Origin: Arthrobacter nitroguajacolicus_D | GTDB taxonomy: Bacteria > Actinomycetota > Actinomycetes > Actinomycetales > Micrococcaceae | Length of the DNA: 64,000 nt | Assembly: GCF_031455195.1 (NCBI RefSeq) | Contig: NZ_JAVDSH010000004.1 | Location: 248,001-312,000, forward strand | Reading direction: 5' to 3' | Part shown: in pieces, positions 15,854 through 23,991 of the stretch | Layout of the letters: each line of letters opens with the position of its first letter | How positions within the stretch are numbered: the stretch's first letter is position 1 | Translations under genes and position numbers: made by a program | Notes under the pieces: model-generated | What the model saw: only the letters and a program-made list of their open reading frames with translations | Told to the model about the DNA's origin: nothing | Database searches by the model: none

Positions 15854-16591
15854 TCAGTCGTCGAAATGGGCCACGACATCCGGCTGCCCGGAAATACGGT
15901 CCACCATCGACTGCGCAACGGAATGGAGTTTTTGGTTGCGATCGCTCGAAGCCCGGCGCAGTACCTCGAATGCCTCACCCTGGGTGCATCGGTTTTGGGC
16001 CATGATCATTCCGCAGGCAAGATCTATGACTGTCCTGGTGTCCATGGCGGCTTTTAGATCGTCCCCGCGCTGATCGGCGGCCGCAATCCTGATGGCCAGC
16101 CGCATTGCTTTACTCGACATCTCCACGAAAAGGACAGCATCGGCAATTCTCTCCTCTGTGAAGACCCCGGGGGTAGGAGAGAAGAAATTCAACACAGCGG
16201 CCGAATCCGGGCCCAAGGTCATGGGGACGCCCAGAGCACTTTTGATCCCTGCCGCGTCCAGCGCGCTCCGATACTCCGGCCAGCGCGGATCGGAATCAAC
16301 ATCTCCCAGAAGGACCGGCACACCACTGTCCAGTGCGTCGACACACGGCCCCGAACCCAAGGACTGTTCAATCCGGTCCAACATCAGGGCACGTTCGCTA
16401 CTGCCTCCGATCGTGGCAGTCCGTTTACGGCGCCTCAGTGTCACGGCACACTCAATATGCGCGGCGCACACCCTGGTCATCATGCCTGCGGCGAAGCCGG
16501 TCAGTCCGTCCAGGAACGCCTTGACGTCCTCGGTCCCGGCAATGAGGTCGACCAACCGCTCGAATTCTCCCGCCCAGTCTCCTTCACCCAT
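15854..16591 (-). CDS. GAF and ANTAR domain-containing transcription antitermination regulator
   Basis: A 245-residue protein. The GAF-like sensor domain (about 20-165) contains LGSGPCVDALDSGVPVLLGD and the C-terminal ANTAR domain (about 180-235) contains RTVIDLACGMIMAQNRCTQG followed by EAFEVLRRASSDRNQKL. ANTAR domains bind paired hairpins in nascent RNA and block termination. Actinobacteria have many such orphan GAF-ANTAR proteins, with targets mostly unknown. It is convergent with the lipoprotein gene. The start is preceded by a -10-like TAGATT rather than a clear ribosome binding site. Confidence 0.9.
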   Translation of the reverse strand: MGEGDWAGEFERLVDLIAGTEDVKAFLDGLTGFAAGMMTRVCAAHIECAVTLRRRKRTATIGGSSERALMLDRIEQSLGSGPCVDALDSGVPVLLGDVDSDPRWPEYRSALDAAGIKSALGVPMTLGPDSAAVLNFFSPTPGVFTEERIADAVLFVEMSSKAMRLAIRIAAADQRGDDLKAAMDTRTVIDLACGMIMAQNRCTQGEAFEVLRRASSDRNQKLHSVAQSMVDRISGQPDVVAHFDD

Positions 16592-16647
16592 GACCTCAAT
16601 CTAGAGAACCCCGCCGCTTGCCACAACAGTCCGGCTGGAATGCTTGG

Positions 16648-17565
16648 CTAGCCGATGATCGGGAGCGCTAATGGCGCGCTTTCCACCTTGACTGTGACGT
16701 TCGCTTCCACCCTTTTGACTTCGCCATCCATCTGGTAAGGCAACGGCTTGAGCGTGGTGAATTCGTAGCTGCTAACGCTCGGCTGATCCCCCAACCCCTG
16801 GGTGGTGGCGCGCAACGCGGTCAGCAGGACACGCCACTTGGGCATGTGCGGAAACACGATGACCTCGAACTTGCCGTCCTTTGGCAGGTTGTCCGCTTCG
16901 CTCAGTGTGGCGTACTTGGCCATCTCCGGAATGTTGGCGAAGACGAGGCTGTCGAATTTATGGCGCTTCCCATCCTCCAGGCGGATTGCGAAAGGCTCGA
17001 ATTTGGAGAAAGTCTGGATTACCGTGACCATTTCCTTGAGCGCGCCCTTGCTGCCTTTTTCCAGTTCGGTGGCCACAACCGGGGTCAGGCCAAATCCGAT
17101 ATAGGAGTGCGCATATTCCAGGGGTTCATGGTCTTTTTGGCCCGTGTGGATCCGGAGAAGGTCGATCGAGTGGACCCGACCCTCGGCAATGGCCTCTTCC
17201 AAGGGTTTTGAGGCGGTAATCCGGCTATGGTCGTTGGCATTACCTGCAGCCCTCACGGCACAAACGGCCCGCGGGTTGCCGGCCTGCATGACACCGTTCA
17301 CCACCTCGTTGTATCCGCCGTCGCCACTCACGGAAACCACAAGGACGTCCCCTCCCTTCGCCGCTGCTTCGCGCGCCAAATCAACTGCGTGGCCTGCATG
17401 CTCCGTGGGCTGGAGGATGATCTCGGGCTGGTATGTGAGGAGACTCTTTAACTTGTCGTGCAGCTGCTGCGCCAACTCAGGCGCGTCCCCCGTGCTGTTG
17501 GGATTGAAAATAATGACGATCGACTCAAAGGTCCGGGCAGAATCCACGATGCGCTCCTGATTCAT
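16648..17565 (-). CDS. Diacylglycerol kinase catalytic domain lipid kinase
   Basis: A 305-residue member of the DAGK/sphingosine-kinase family. IVIIFNPNSTGDAPELA is the first strand and nucleotide region, VSVSGDGGYNEVVNGVM is the GGDG(T)-type ATP/Mg loop (here SGDGGYNE), and VCAVRAAGNANDHSR is the equivalent of the PxGTxNDxAR motif. The usual PLGTGNDFAR reads AAGNANDHSR here, so activity may differ. It probably phosphorylates diacylglycerol or a related polyprenol/lipid on the inner membrane face. AAGGGA precedes the ATG at 17565. Confidence 0.85.
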   Translation of the reverse strand: MNQERIVDSARTFESIVIIFNPNSTGDAPELAQQLHDKLKSLLTYQPEIILQPTEHAGHAVDLAREAAAKGGDVLVVSVSGDGGYNEVVNGVMQAGNPRAVCAVRAAGNANDHSRITASKPLEEAIAEGRVHSIDLLRIHTGQKDHEPLEYAHSYIGFGLTPVVATELEKGSKGALKEMVTVIQTFSKFEPFAIRLEDGKRHKFDSLVFANIPEMAKYATLSEADNLPKDGKFEVIVFPHMPKWRVLLTALRATTQGLGDQPSVSSYEFTTLKPLPYQMDGEVKRVEANVTVKVESAPLALPIIG

Positions 17566-17737
17566 TGCGAGGTCCCTTACTGGCGGCTTTTTTCCTCGGA
17601 GTTCCCATAGTATTCGCAAACGCGGTGGGGTTTCGGATGGAGCGCGAACGTGAAAGCATGAAACATGTCCGCAGAAGCCGGGTACACGACAATCAGCCTG
17701 ACGCAGTCCGGTGCTGTGTCAGCGGTGGGGGGCCTGA

Positions 17738-17947
17738 ATGCAAGACTCGCGGGAAACAGCGCGAACACTTGTCCTGGATCATGAAATTACCCTTGAGGAT
17801 TTATGGGCCTGGTACTGGGCCAACGGCGGAAACGCGAGGCAGTGGGACTTTGACGCCTACCTGTTTGGAATCGAAGAGCGTGATCCTTTCGAATTAAAGA
17901 TTCTCGCCTGGGCCATGGAAGATCTTGAGGCACGGTCACTTCTGTGA
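17738..17947 (+). CDS. Small hypothetical protein (69 aa)
   Basis: A short acidic, aromatic-rich protein: MQDSRETARTLVLDHEITLE and ending MEDLEARSLL. The segment LWAWYWANGGNARQWDFDAY suggests a helical fold. A G-run (GGGGG) lies 8 nt upstream of the ATG. It is not a shadow of another gene and has strong GC3 bias. It lies 41 bp before an ABC transporter gene that has its own promoter-like element. I do not recognise the family. Confidence 0.6.
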   Translation: MQDSRETARTLVLDHEITLEDLWAWYWANGGNARQWDFDAYLFGIEERDPFELKILAWAMEDLEARSLL

Positions 17948-17988
17948 CATAGCAAAACCGGACCAGAGACCCCCGGTAGGGTTACACC

Positions 17989-18666
17989 ATGGGGACGGTT
18001 CTTGAGGTTGAAAGCTTGAGCGTGGGCTATGCCGGGGATCCAGTGTGTGGCGAGGTTACTGCGTCCGTGGCGGCCGGAGAGGTGCTGGGGATCGTAGGCG
18101 TCAACGGCGCCGGGAAGTCCACGGTAGCGCGCACCATCGCCGGGCGGCAGTCCCCCCTGGCAGGAGACGTCAAAGTCAATGGCCTCCTGATTGATCCGGA
18201 CGCCGTCCCGTTCCGACGGCAGGTTTCGGCTGTTTTCGATGACGACCTCTTCTTTCCCTCCCTCACAGTCCGGGAGCACTTGCTCCTGATCGCCCGCGGG
18301 CACTCGCTGGAGAACCCCGAGACGAAGGTCGAGGAGGAACTGGAGTTCTTCGGCCTCCTGGGACGGGCCCACGCGATACCCGACGCCTTGTCTTCGGGCC
18401 AGCGGCGACGACTTCTCCTCGCCGCTGGATTGATCCGACCGTCGTCGCTCCTGATCCTGGACGAACCCGAACAACGGCTCGATCCGCAGATGCGCGTCGC
18501 AGTGGGTGCGCGCATCGCGGAGCACGCCGATCACGGTGGAGCGGTGGTCCTTGTCACCCATGATCCCCAACTGCTGCTCGCTATTGCTTCCACCTGCCTG
18601 GTCATTGATGAGGTAGTCCGGGAACTCGCCCCGGAGCACGGCGCTTCGATCATTTCCGGATCCTGA
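17989..18666 (+). CDS. ABC transporter ATP-binding protein
   Basis: A 225-residue ABC ATPase: Walker A GVNGAGKST (about residues 38-46), signature LSSGQRRRL, Walker B LLILDEPE followed by the D-loop QRLDPQ, and H-loop VTHD. The Q-loop region reads VSAVFDDDLFFPS, so the usual Gln is replaced by an Asp-rich segment. TAGGGT ends 6 nt before the ATG, fitting a leaderless mRNA. The membrane partner follows after 4 bp. Together they form a small exporter or membrane-remodelling ABC system of unknown substrate. Confidence 0.9.
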   Translation: MGTVLEVESLSVGYAGDPVCGEVTASVAAGEVLGIVGVNGAGKSTVARTIAGRQSPLAGDVKVNGLLIDPDAVPFRRQVSAVFDDDLFFPSLTVREHLLLIARGHSLENPETKVEEELEFFGLLGRAHAIPDALSSGQRRRLLLAAGLIRPSSLLILDEPEQRLDPQMRVAVGARIAEHADHGGAVVLVTHDPQLLLAIASTCLVIDEVVRELAPEHGASIISGS

Positions 18667-18670
18667 CGCG

Positions 18671-20200
18671 ATGAGCACGGGCACCTCCCGGCATGACCGG
18701 CTAATGACGGCCGACATCGTGCGGTTCACGCGCCGGTCCGCCCGACGTTACAGACGCAGCCAATCCTCCTGGAGCGACCGCTTCGTGGATGCCTACAGTT
18801 GGGGCCTGGGCATTGGCGTTTCCCTGACCATCGCGGCCTCGTTCGTCCTTGCGTTGCGCAACGAGATTGCCAGTAGGGCCTCGACCTCGGGCAGCATCAT
18901 CCGGAAACAGTGGCTTGTCCTACCTGAACCTGTCCTGTGGACCTGCCTGACGTTCGTTGTCCTGCTCGCCGTGGGCAACCTCGCCAGGAAGCTTGGCCCC
19001 TTGGCGGTCAATGGGCCAGAGAGCTCTTGGTGGCTCCCCCTTCCGCTGGACCGCCGGCCCATGGTCCTGCCTCCATTCCTCCGAAAGGTGGCGCTTACCG
19101 CCGCTGGATCCGTGATCGCCTACGTGCCGTTCAGCATGGTGACAGCCGTTGACCGGGGCCCTTTGGAGCACGTTTGCGCTGCCCTCACCTTCGGGGCAGC
19201 TGCTGTCATCGCAGTGGTCCTGGCGGCCGCCCAGCAGCTCGGTTTGCTGGGTCGATGGACCGGTCGCATGGTCACCGCGGTAATACTTGCCGCGTGCTCG
19301 GCCGCCACCTTGACCTCGTCCTCTCCATGGCCAACGGCGTTCGCCGCCGTCGTCGCCGTCGGACTCCTGGCCGTGGTGGGGACGCGCGGCGGTGAGGTGC
19401 CCGGTGAGGAGCTGGTGCGCGGCGGTGCCGTCGCCGGGCACGCCGGCGCATCACTGTTCATGATGGATTCCAACGAGGTACTGCGTGCGCTTGGTGCCGG
19501 ACGGAAAAAGGTCGACGGCGGACGTGCGGCCGGGTTCTACACTAGCCCGCCGCGTAGCCCGCTCGGGGCGCTGATCCGGGCCGATATTGTGGCTTTCCTC
19601 AGGTTGAACCCGCCACTTGTCCCACCGATCATGTGGCTTGCAGGCAGCATTGCGATACTCCTGGTGGAGGGCGGGCTTCCCGAGTTCGTCCAACTGGCCG
19701 TGCTGGTCATCGCCGGATGCGCCACGGCTTCGGGCATGGGCACGGTGGCGCGCAGGACGGCCATGGTCCCGGAAATCGACGCGCTGTTGCCGATCCACGC
19801 GGCAATGGTGTGGACCAGCCGGATGCTCATGCCGTGCGCGGCGATGGCCGTGTGGATGGGCACGCTGAGCGGAGTCCTGGTTTTCCTCGGTGCAGCCGAT
19901 CCAGCGTTGATCGGAGTGGGCGCCATGGCAGGAATGGGCATGGGAGCAGGAAGTATCCGCGCGGCGATCCGGACCCAGCCCGACTGGTCCGCGCCACCGG
20001 TCGAGACCCCCTTTGGTCCAGTCCCCCGCGCCCAGCTGGGATCCCTGCTCCGCGGTCTGGACGTGACCATCCTGGCCATGATTCCGCTCATGGTGGCTTT
20101 GTACCTCGGGTACGTGCCGCCACTCGTGGCTGTGGTTCAGCTGGTGTTCAGTGCCGGCATAGTCCTGGTGGTTGCCCTATCCCGCCCCAAGCACGCCTGA
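18671..20200 (+). CDS. DUF6297-type multi-pass membrane protein, ABC permease partner
   Basis: A 509-residue protein with about ten hydrophobic helices, e.g. WGLGIGVSLTIAASFVLAL near residue 50 and TILAMIPLMVALYLGYVPPL near the C-terminus. It shows the actinobacterial pattern RFTRRSARRYRRSQSSWSDR before the first helix, and a conserved central soluble stretch (SPLGALIRADIVAFLRLNPP). The family is known only as DUF6297 and regularly follows an ABC ATPase, as here. It has no FtsX or ABC-2 signature I can recognise. Confidence 0.8.
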   Translation: MSTGTSRHDRLMTADIVRFTRRSARRYRRSQSSWSDRFVDAYSWGLGIGVSLTIAASFVLALRNEIASRASTSGSIIRKQWLVLPEPVLWTCLTFVVLLAVGNLARKLGPLAVNGPESSWWLPLPLDRRPMVLPPFLRKVALTAAGSVIAYVPFSMVTAVDRGPLEHVCAALTFGAAAVIAVVLAAAQQLGLLGRWTGRMVTAVILAACSAATLTSSSPWPTAFAAVVAVGLLAVVGTRGGEVPGEELVRGGAVAGHAGASLFMMDSNEVLRALGAGRKKVDGGRAAGFYTSPPRSPLGALIRADIVAFLRLNPPLVPPIMWLAGSIAILLVEGGLPEFVQLAVLVIAGCATASGMGTVARRTAMVPEIDALLPIHAAMVWTSRMLMPCAAMAVWMGTLSGVLVFLGAADPALIGVGAMAGMGMGAGSIRAAIRTQPDWSAPPVETPFGPVPRAQLGSLLRGLDVTILAMIPLMVALYLGYVPPLVAVVQLVFSAGIVLVVALSRPKHA

Positions 20201-20208
20201 ACGACTCA

Positions 20209-21060
20209 CTAAAGGAGCACGGTGCCCTGGATGCACGTGGCCGAGGCCCCGCCAACCCAAATTTCGCCGTCTTCGGCCTTGACGTGGATACGTCCGGCGC
20301 GACCCAACGCAGTGCCCTGAGCCGCCATGTACTCGTTCGGTGCGCGCCCACTGCCGATCAACCATTGGGCTGCACCCGCGTTGAAACTGCCGGTCACAGG
20401 GTCCTCGGTCATCGCGTCGCGGGCGATAAAAGTCCGGACTTCAAAATCGACGTCGGAATCCCCCTCATGCGGGCCGATCACGCCCACCTTCAAGTCACCC
20501 ATTGCTACGAGGTCGGGCTCGATTCCCAATACCTGCCCGGCCGATTCCAGGAGCACACCGATCCACGCCGGGCCGTTGACGAGCCACGACGTATCCAGCA
20601 GCGCTTCCTCTGGAAGCCGCAGGCCGGCGGCAAGCTGCGCGCGAACCTCGTCCGATACCGGCTCAAAGCGCGTCAGCGGCGGCGCGGCAAAAGCCAACCG
20701 TCCGGCGTCGTGCTTCACCCGGACCAAACCAGCCCCACACTCCTGGACCACCACGCCGTCCGTCTTGGGCACTCCCCCGGCTTGGAGCCAGGTATGCGCG
20801 GATCCCAGGGTGGGGTGCCCGGCAAAGGGGAACTCCTCGCTACCCGTGAAGATCCGCACCTTGTAGTCGGCAGCGGGGTCGCTGGGCGGCAGGAGGAACG
20901 TGGTCTCGGAAAGATTGGTCCAGTTGGCGAAGTGCTGCATGGTCTCACCGCTGAGCCCTTCCGCATCCACGACGACGGCGAGGGGGTTGCCGAGGTAAGG
21001 CCGGTCGGAGAAGACGTCGACTTGATGGAACGGTCGGTTACGGGGAGCTTCGGAAGTCAC
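20209..21060 (-). CDS. PhzF-family isomerase/epimerase-like protein
   Basis: A 283-residue PhzF-fold protein. The N-terminus PFHQVDVFSDRPYLGNPLAV holds the family motif FxGNPxAV; the catalytic Glu lies in NLSETTFLLPP. The second half repeats the fold with VRTFIARDAMTEDPVTGSFN, where the DPVTGS motif is diagnostic. Members of this family catalyse proton shifts or have unknown substrates. It is convergent with the DUF6297 gene, 8 bp apart. Confidence 0.88.
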   Translation of the reverse strand: MTSEAPRNRPFHQVDVFSDRPYLGNPLAVVVDAEGLSGETMQHFANWTNLSETTFLLPPSDPAADYKVRIFTGSEEFPFAGHPTLGSAHTWLQAGGVPKTDGVVVQECGAGLVRVKHDAGRLAFAAPPLTRFEPVSDEVRAQLAAGLRLPEEALLDTSWLVNGPAWIGVLLESAGQVLGIEPDLVAMGDLKVGVIGPHEGDSDVDFEVRTFIARDAMTEDPVTGSFNAGAAQWLIGSGRAPNEYMAAQGTALGRAGRIHVKAEDGEIWVGGASATCIQGTVLL

Positions 21061-21118
21061 TGGTGCAGGCTATCACCAGGTACTGGCTGGCCCACGCCAC
21101 GTCTGGGAGACTACGGGA

Positions 21119-21541
21119 ATGGCAGAGAACAAGACACAGCCCACGGAGGTCTCCGTGGAAGATTTCCTGGCATCGGTGGAGCATCCCCAGCGCCGGAAGG
21201 ACGGCTTGGAGCTCCTGGACATGATGCGCCGGGCCACGGGCCAGGAAGCGGTGATGTGGGGGCCAACGATCGTAGGTTTCGGCAGCTACCACTACAAGTA
21301 CAGCAGCGGCCGCGAAGGTGACGCTGCCGCTGTTGGGTTTTCTCCGCGCAAAGCGAACCTGGTGCTGTACGGACTCACGGACGGACCCGATGCCGACCGC
21401 CTACTTCCGGAACTCGGAAAGCACAAGACCAGTACCGCGTGCCTGTACATCAACAAGCTGGGTGACGTGGACCGCGGTGTCCTCGCCGAGATGATCCGCA
21501 GTGGGTACCACCACACCATGACGGAAGTCCACACCCCGTAA
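21119..21541 (+). CDS. DUF1801 domain protein (YdhG-like)
   Basis: A 140-residue protein with the DUF1801 pattern: VEDFLASVEHPQRRKDGLEL, MWGPTIVGFGSYHYKYSSGR and GFSPRKANLVLYG. The family is structurally similar to the iron chaperone frataxin-like YdhG, but its function is unsettled. The gene is divergent from phzF and ends before the rplI terminator. Confidence 0.85.
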   Translation: MAENKTQPTEVSVEDFLASVEHPQRRKDGLELLDMMRRATGQEAVMWGPTIVGFGSYHYKYSSGREGDAAAVGFSPRKANLVLYGLTDGPDADRLLPELGKHKTSTACLYINKLGDVDRGVLAEMIRSGYHHTMTEVHTP

Positions 21542-21570
21542 ACCCCTCCGAGGTTTTGGGGAACAGAAAA

Positions 21571-21599
21571 CCCCCACCTCCGGAAACCGGAAGCGGGGG
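21571..21599. terminator. Terminator of the rpsF-rplI operon (bidirectional)
   Basis: Inverted repeat CCCCCACCTCCGG, AAA, CCGGAAGCGGGGG (11 of 13 paired). Read on the minus strand it is followed by TTTTC, and on the plus strand by CCTTCTTT, so it can serve both the ribosomal operon and the DUF1801 gene. Confidence 0.8.
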
Positions 21600-21618
21600 C
21601 CTTCTTTGTAGTCAGGGA

Positions 21619-22071
21619 CTACTTGCTGGCTACGACCTCGAGGTCGATGACAGCGGAAACGTCCTCGTGCAGGCGAACGTTGGCCTGGTACGAACCGACA
21701 GACTTGATGTGGTTCGGCAGTTCAACGTTGCGCTTGTCGATGGAGCCGAGGCCAGCGGCCTCAACAGCAGCAGCGACATCAGCAGGCTTGACGGTGCCGA
21801 AGAGACGACCGGACTCGCCGGCCTTCACCTCGAGCTTGACCTTCTTGGAGGACAGTGCCTGAGCCTGGGCCTGTGCAGCTTCAACGGAAGCGTGCGCACG
21901 AGCAGCGCGTGCAGCCTTGATGGACTCAACCTGCTTCTCGCCACCCTTGGACCAGGTCAGGGCGAAGCCGCGGGGCAGCAGGAAGTTACGTGCGTAACCG
22001 TCCTTGACCTCGACAACGTCGCCAGCAGCACCGAGACCGGTTACTTCGTGGGTCAGAATGAGCTTTGCCAT
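21619..22071 (-). CDS. rplI: 50S ribosomal protein L9
   Basis: A 150-residue L9: N-terminal domain with KLILTHEVTGLGAAGDVVEV and GYARNFLLPRGFA, a long helical linker (about 45-75) and the C-terminal domain with GRLFGTVKPADVAAAVEA. It binds 23S rRNA at the base of the L1 stalk. It is the last gene of the operon rpsF-ssb-rpsR-rplI, followed by the terminator at 21571. dnaB, the usual next gene, is displaced to 5.3 kb. Confidence 0.98.
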   Translation of the reverse strand: MAKLILTHEVTGLGAAGDVVEVKDGYARNFLLPRGFALTWSKGGEKQVESIKAARAARAHASVEAAQAQAQALSSKKVKLEVKAGESGRLFGTVKPADVAAAVEAAGLGSIDKRNVELPNHIKSVGSYQANVRLHEDVSAVIDLEVVASK

Positions 22072-22089
22072 GTTAGTTAATCCCTTCCC

Positions 22090-22329
22090 TTAGCCGCGGC
22101 CAGCGCCGGAGTAAGGCAGCAGAGCAACTTCGCGGGCGTTCTTGATTGCCTGGGCGATCTTGCGCTGTTCCTGAACGGTAACGCCAGTGACGCGACGAGC
22201 GCGGATCTTTCCGCGGTCGGAGATGAACTTGCGCAGCAGTGCTACGTCCTTGTAGTCGATGACAGTGATGTCAGCGGCCTTCAAGGGGTTGGACTTTGGT
22301 TTGGGCTTACGGAGTTCAGCCTTAGCCAT
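22090..22329 (-). CDS. rpsR: 30S ribosomal protein S18
   Basis: A 79-residue S18. After the basic N-terminus (MAKAELRKPKPKSNPLKAAD) come ITVIDYKDVALLRKFISDRG and KIRARRVTGVTVQEQRKIAQ, ending AIKNAREVALLPYS. No zinc-binding Cys motif is present, so this is the zinc-free (C-) form, which in actinobacteria often coexists with a second copy. Whether a zinc-binding paralogue exists cannot be told from this window. S18 pairs with S6 on the 30S platform. Confidence 0.97.
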   Translation of the reverse strand: MAKAELRKPKPKSNPLKAADITVIDYKDVALLRKFISDRGKIRARRVTGVTVQEQRKIAQAIKNAREVALLPYSGAGRG

Positions 22330-22352
22330 CGTGGAGCTCCTTTTCTATGGAG

Positions 22353-22374
22353 CCCGTGGATATTGATCCACGGG
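22353..22374 (-). other. Hairpin in the ssb-rpsR intergenic region
   Basis: CCCGTGGAT, a 4-nt loop (ATTG) and ATCCACGGG form a perfect 9-bp stem 24 bp upstream of the rpsR start. There is no T-run after it on the minus strand. It could be an mRNA processing or attenuation element inside the operon. Confidence 0.5.
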
Positions 22375-22457
22375 ATGGTGGTGTTCGACGGCGGTGATCG
22401 CCAAGGTGCCTTTCGGCAGTCCCGGTGAGCGACCGGCGTCGGACGTTTATGTGATGT

Positions 22458-23042
22458 TTAGAAGGGAGGTTCGGAATCCGGGCCGTTGCCCCAACCGCCG
22501 CCTGCATTGCTGACCCCGGGCGTGGCCCAAGGATCATCCTGCTGTGCGGGCTGGTTGTTGCCGCCCCAGTTTCCACCGGAGTTGCCACCACCCTGGTTTC
22601 CACCAGGAGCGCCACCTCCAAAGCCACCGGAATTACCGGCGTTACCGCCACCGAAGCCACCCTGGCCACCGCCGGAGCGCTGGGTACGGTTGACTTTGGC
22701 GTTGGCGTAACGCAGGCTGGGGCCGATTTCGTCGACCTCAAGCTCGATAACGGTGCGCTTTTCGCCTTCTTTGGTTTCGTAAGAACGGCTCTTCAAACGG
22801 CCGGAAACGATGACGCGCATACCCTTGGTCAGGGATTCGGCCACGTTCTCGGCTGCTTCGCGCCATACCGATGCGCGGAGGAACAGGGTTTCCCCGTCCT
22901 TCCACTCATTGGACTGGCGGTCAAAGGTCCGGGGAGTAGAAGCGATGGTGAAGTTCGCTACTGCTGAGCCAGACGGGGTGAACCGCAGCTCGGGGTCATT
23001 GGTGAGATTACCGATGACCGTAATAGTGGTTTCGCCTGCCAT
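22458..23042 (-). CDS. ssb: Single-stranded DNA-binding protein
   Basis: A 194-residue SSB. The OB-fold (about 1-110) contains TTITVIGNLTNDPELRFTPS, VANFTIASTPRTFDRQSNEW and GMRVIVSGRLKSRSYETKEG. A long Gly/Asn/Gln-rich tail follows (GGQGGFGGGNAGNSGGFGGG and similar), and the protein ends in the acidic tip PDSEPPF, which recruits replication and repair partners. It lies in the ribosomal operon between rpsF and rpsR, as in most bacteria. Confidence 0.97.
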   Translation of the reverse strand: MAGETTITVIGNLTNDPELRFTPSGSAVANFTIASTPRTFDRQSNEWKDGETLFLRASVWREAAENVAESLTKGMRVIVSGRLKSRSYETKEGEKRTVIELEVDEIGPSLRYANAKVNRTQRSGGGQGGFGGGNAGNSGGFGGGAPGGNQGGGNSGGNWGGNNQPAQQDDPWATPGVSNAGGGWGNGPDSEPPF

Positions 23043-23092
23043 CTACTGCCTCCTTGTTCGTTCCTGCGGGGTAAAGATCTGAAAGGGGCTGA

Positions 23093-23398
23093 TTACTCAG
23101 CAACAACCTTCTGGTCTTCAGGGCGGATGATCTTGGTGCGCATGATCGTCTCGTTGAGAGACAGCTGGCGATCAAGTTCCTTGGCGGTAGCCGGAGCAGC
23201 GGTGAAGTTCACCACGGCGTAGATACCTTCGGACTTCTTCTTGATGTCGTACGCCAGACGGCGACGGCCCCAGATGTCTACCTTTTCGATGGTTCCACCA
23301 TCGGTGGTGATGACATTGAGGAACTTCTGAAGCGACGACTCTACGGTACGCTCTTCGACCTCGGGGTCGATGATTACCATCAATTCGTAAGGACGCAT
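23093..23398 (-). CDS. rpsF: 30S ribosomal protein S6
   Basis: A 101-residue S6: MRPYELMVIIDPEVEERTVE, DIWGRRRLAYDIKKKSEGIY and LDRQLSLNETIMRTKIIRPE. The ATG at 23398 is preferred over an in-frame GTG at 23410, since that GTG overlaps the Shine-Dalgarno AGGAGGT. S6 forms a heterodimer with S18, encoded two genes downstream. The leader can fold so that the ribosome binding site is sequestered (23410-23454), which suggests feedback by S6:S18. Confidence 0.97.
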   Translation of the reverse strand: MRPYELMVIIDPEVEERTVESSLQKFLNVITTDGGTIEKVDIWGRRRLAYDIKKKSEGIYAVVNFTAAPATAKELDRQLSLNETIMRTKIIRPEDQKVVAE

Positions 23399-23409
23399 AT
23401 GTGAACCCA

Positions 23410-23454
23410 CCTCCTTTGGGCTAAGCGGTTACGGTATTTCCGTAACAGGAGGTT
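23410..23454 (-). promoter_or_regulatory. Candidate S6:S18 autoregulatory leader of rpsF
   Basis: In the mRNA sense, ACCTCCT (23448-23454) is perfectly complementary to the Shine-Dalgarno AGGAGGT (23410-23416). Between them is a 7-bp hairpin GTTACGG, 5-nt loop, CCGTAAC (23429-23447) followed by CGCTTAGCCCAA. The result is a helix that hides the ribosome binding site and encloses a hairpin with CCG next to it. S6:S18 leaders with a conserved CCG are known in many bacteria; matching this one to that motif is my inference. Confidence 0.65.
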
Positions 23455-23628
23455 CATTTGCGATGCCGTGCCAGCTCCCCACCGAAAATTCCGGGGGAGG
23501 GCGTAACACAGACTTCAATATCTTAGTGCATCTCCTGCGCTCAAAGCTATTCGGCGGCATCCTCACCGGGAACCGTGAAGCTGCGCTATGTGGATAACAC
23601 CGGTCCATAGGCAGTGAATACTGGATCC

Positions 23629-23967
23629 ATGACCGTCCTGAAGCCGATTGTCCTCTTCGTTTTGGCCGCCGTCGCAGAGATCGGCGGAGCCTGGCTGATC
23701 TGGCAGGCCGTTCGTGAAGGACGGGCTTGGTGGTGGGCCGGACTGGGGATCATTGCCCTGGGAATCTACGGCTTCTTCGCGGCGTTTCAACCGGACGCCC
23801 ACTTCGGCCGGGTCCTTGCCGCGTACGGCGGCGTGTTCATCGCCGGCTCTCTCGCGTGGGGCATATTGGTCGACGGCTTCCGACCCGACCGCTGGGATGT
23901 CATCGGCGCCGCGATCTGCCTTGTGGGGGTGGGCGTGATCATGTTCGCACCCCGGCCGGGCGCGTAG
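23629..23967 (+). CDS. YnfA/UPF0060 family membrane protein
   Basis: A 112-residue protein with four membrane helices, in the small multidrug resistance-like YnfA family: TVLKPIVLFVLAAVAEIGGA, then WLIWQAVREGR, GIYGFFAAFQPDAHFGRVLA, AYGGVFIAGSLAWG and DVIGAAICLVGVGVIMFAPR. Some YnfA proteins export quaternary cations, but substrates are mostly unknown. AATACT ends 6 nt before the ATG at 23629 with no ribosome binding site, so it is probably leaderless. A DnaA box (TGTGGATAA) lies at 23589-23597 just upstream. Confidence 0.9.
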   Translation: MTVLKPIVLFVLAAVAEIGGAWLIWQAVREGRAWWWAGLGIIALGIYGFFAAFQPDAHFGRVLAAYGGVFIAGSLAWGILVDGFRPDRWDVIGAAICLVGVGVIMFAPRPGA

Positions 23968-23991
23968 GTGCAAGCCGGCACGGAACGACGA

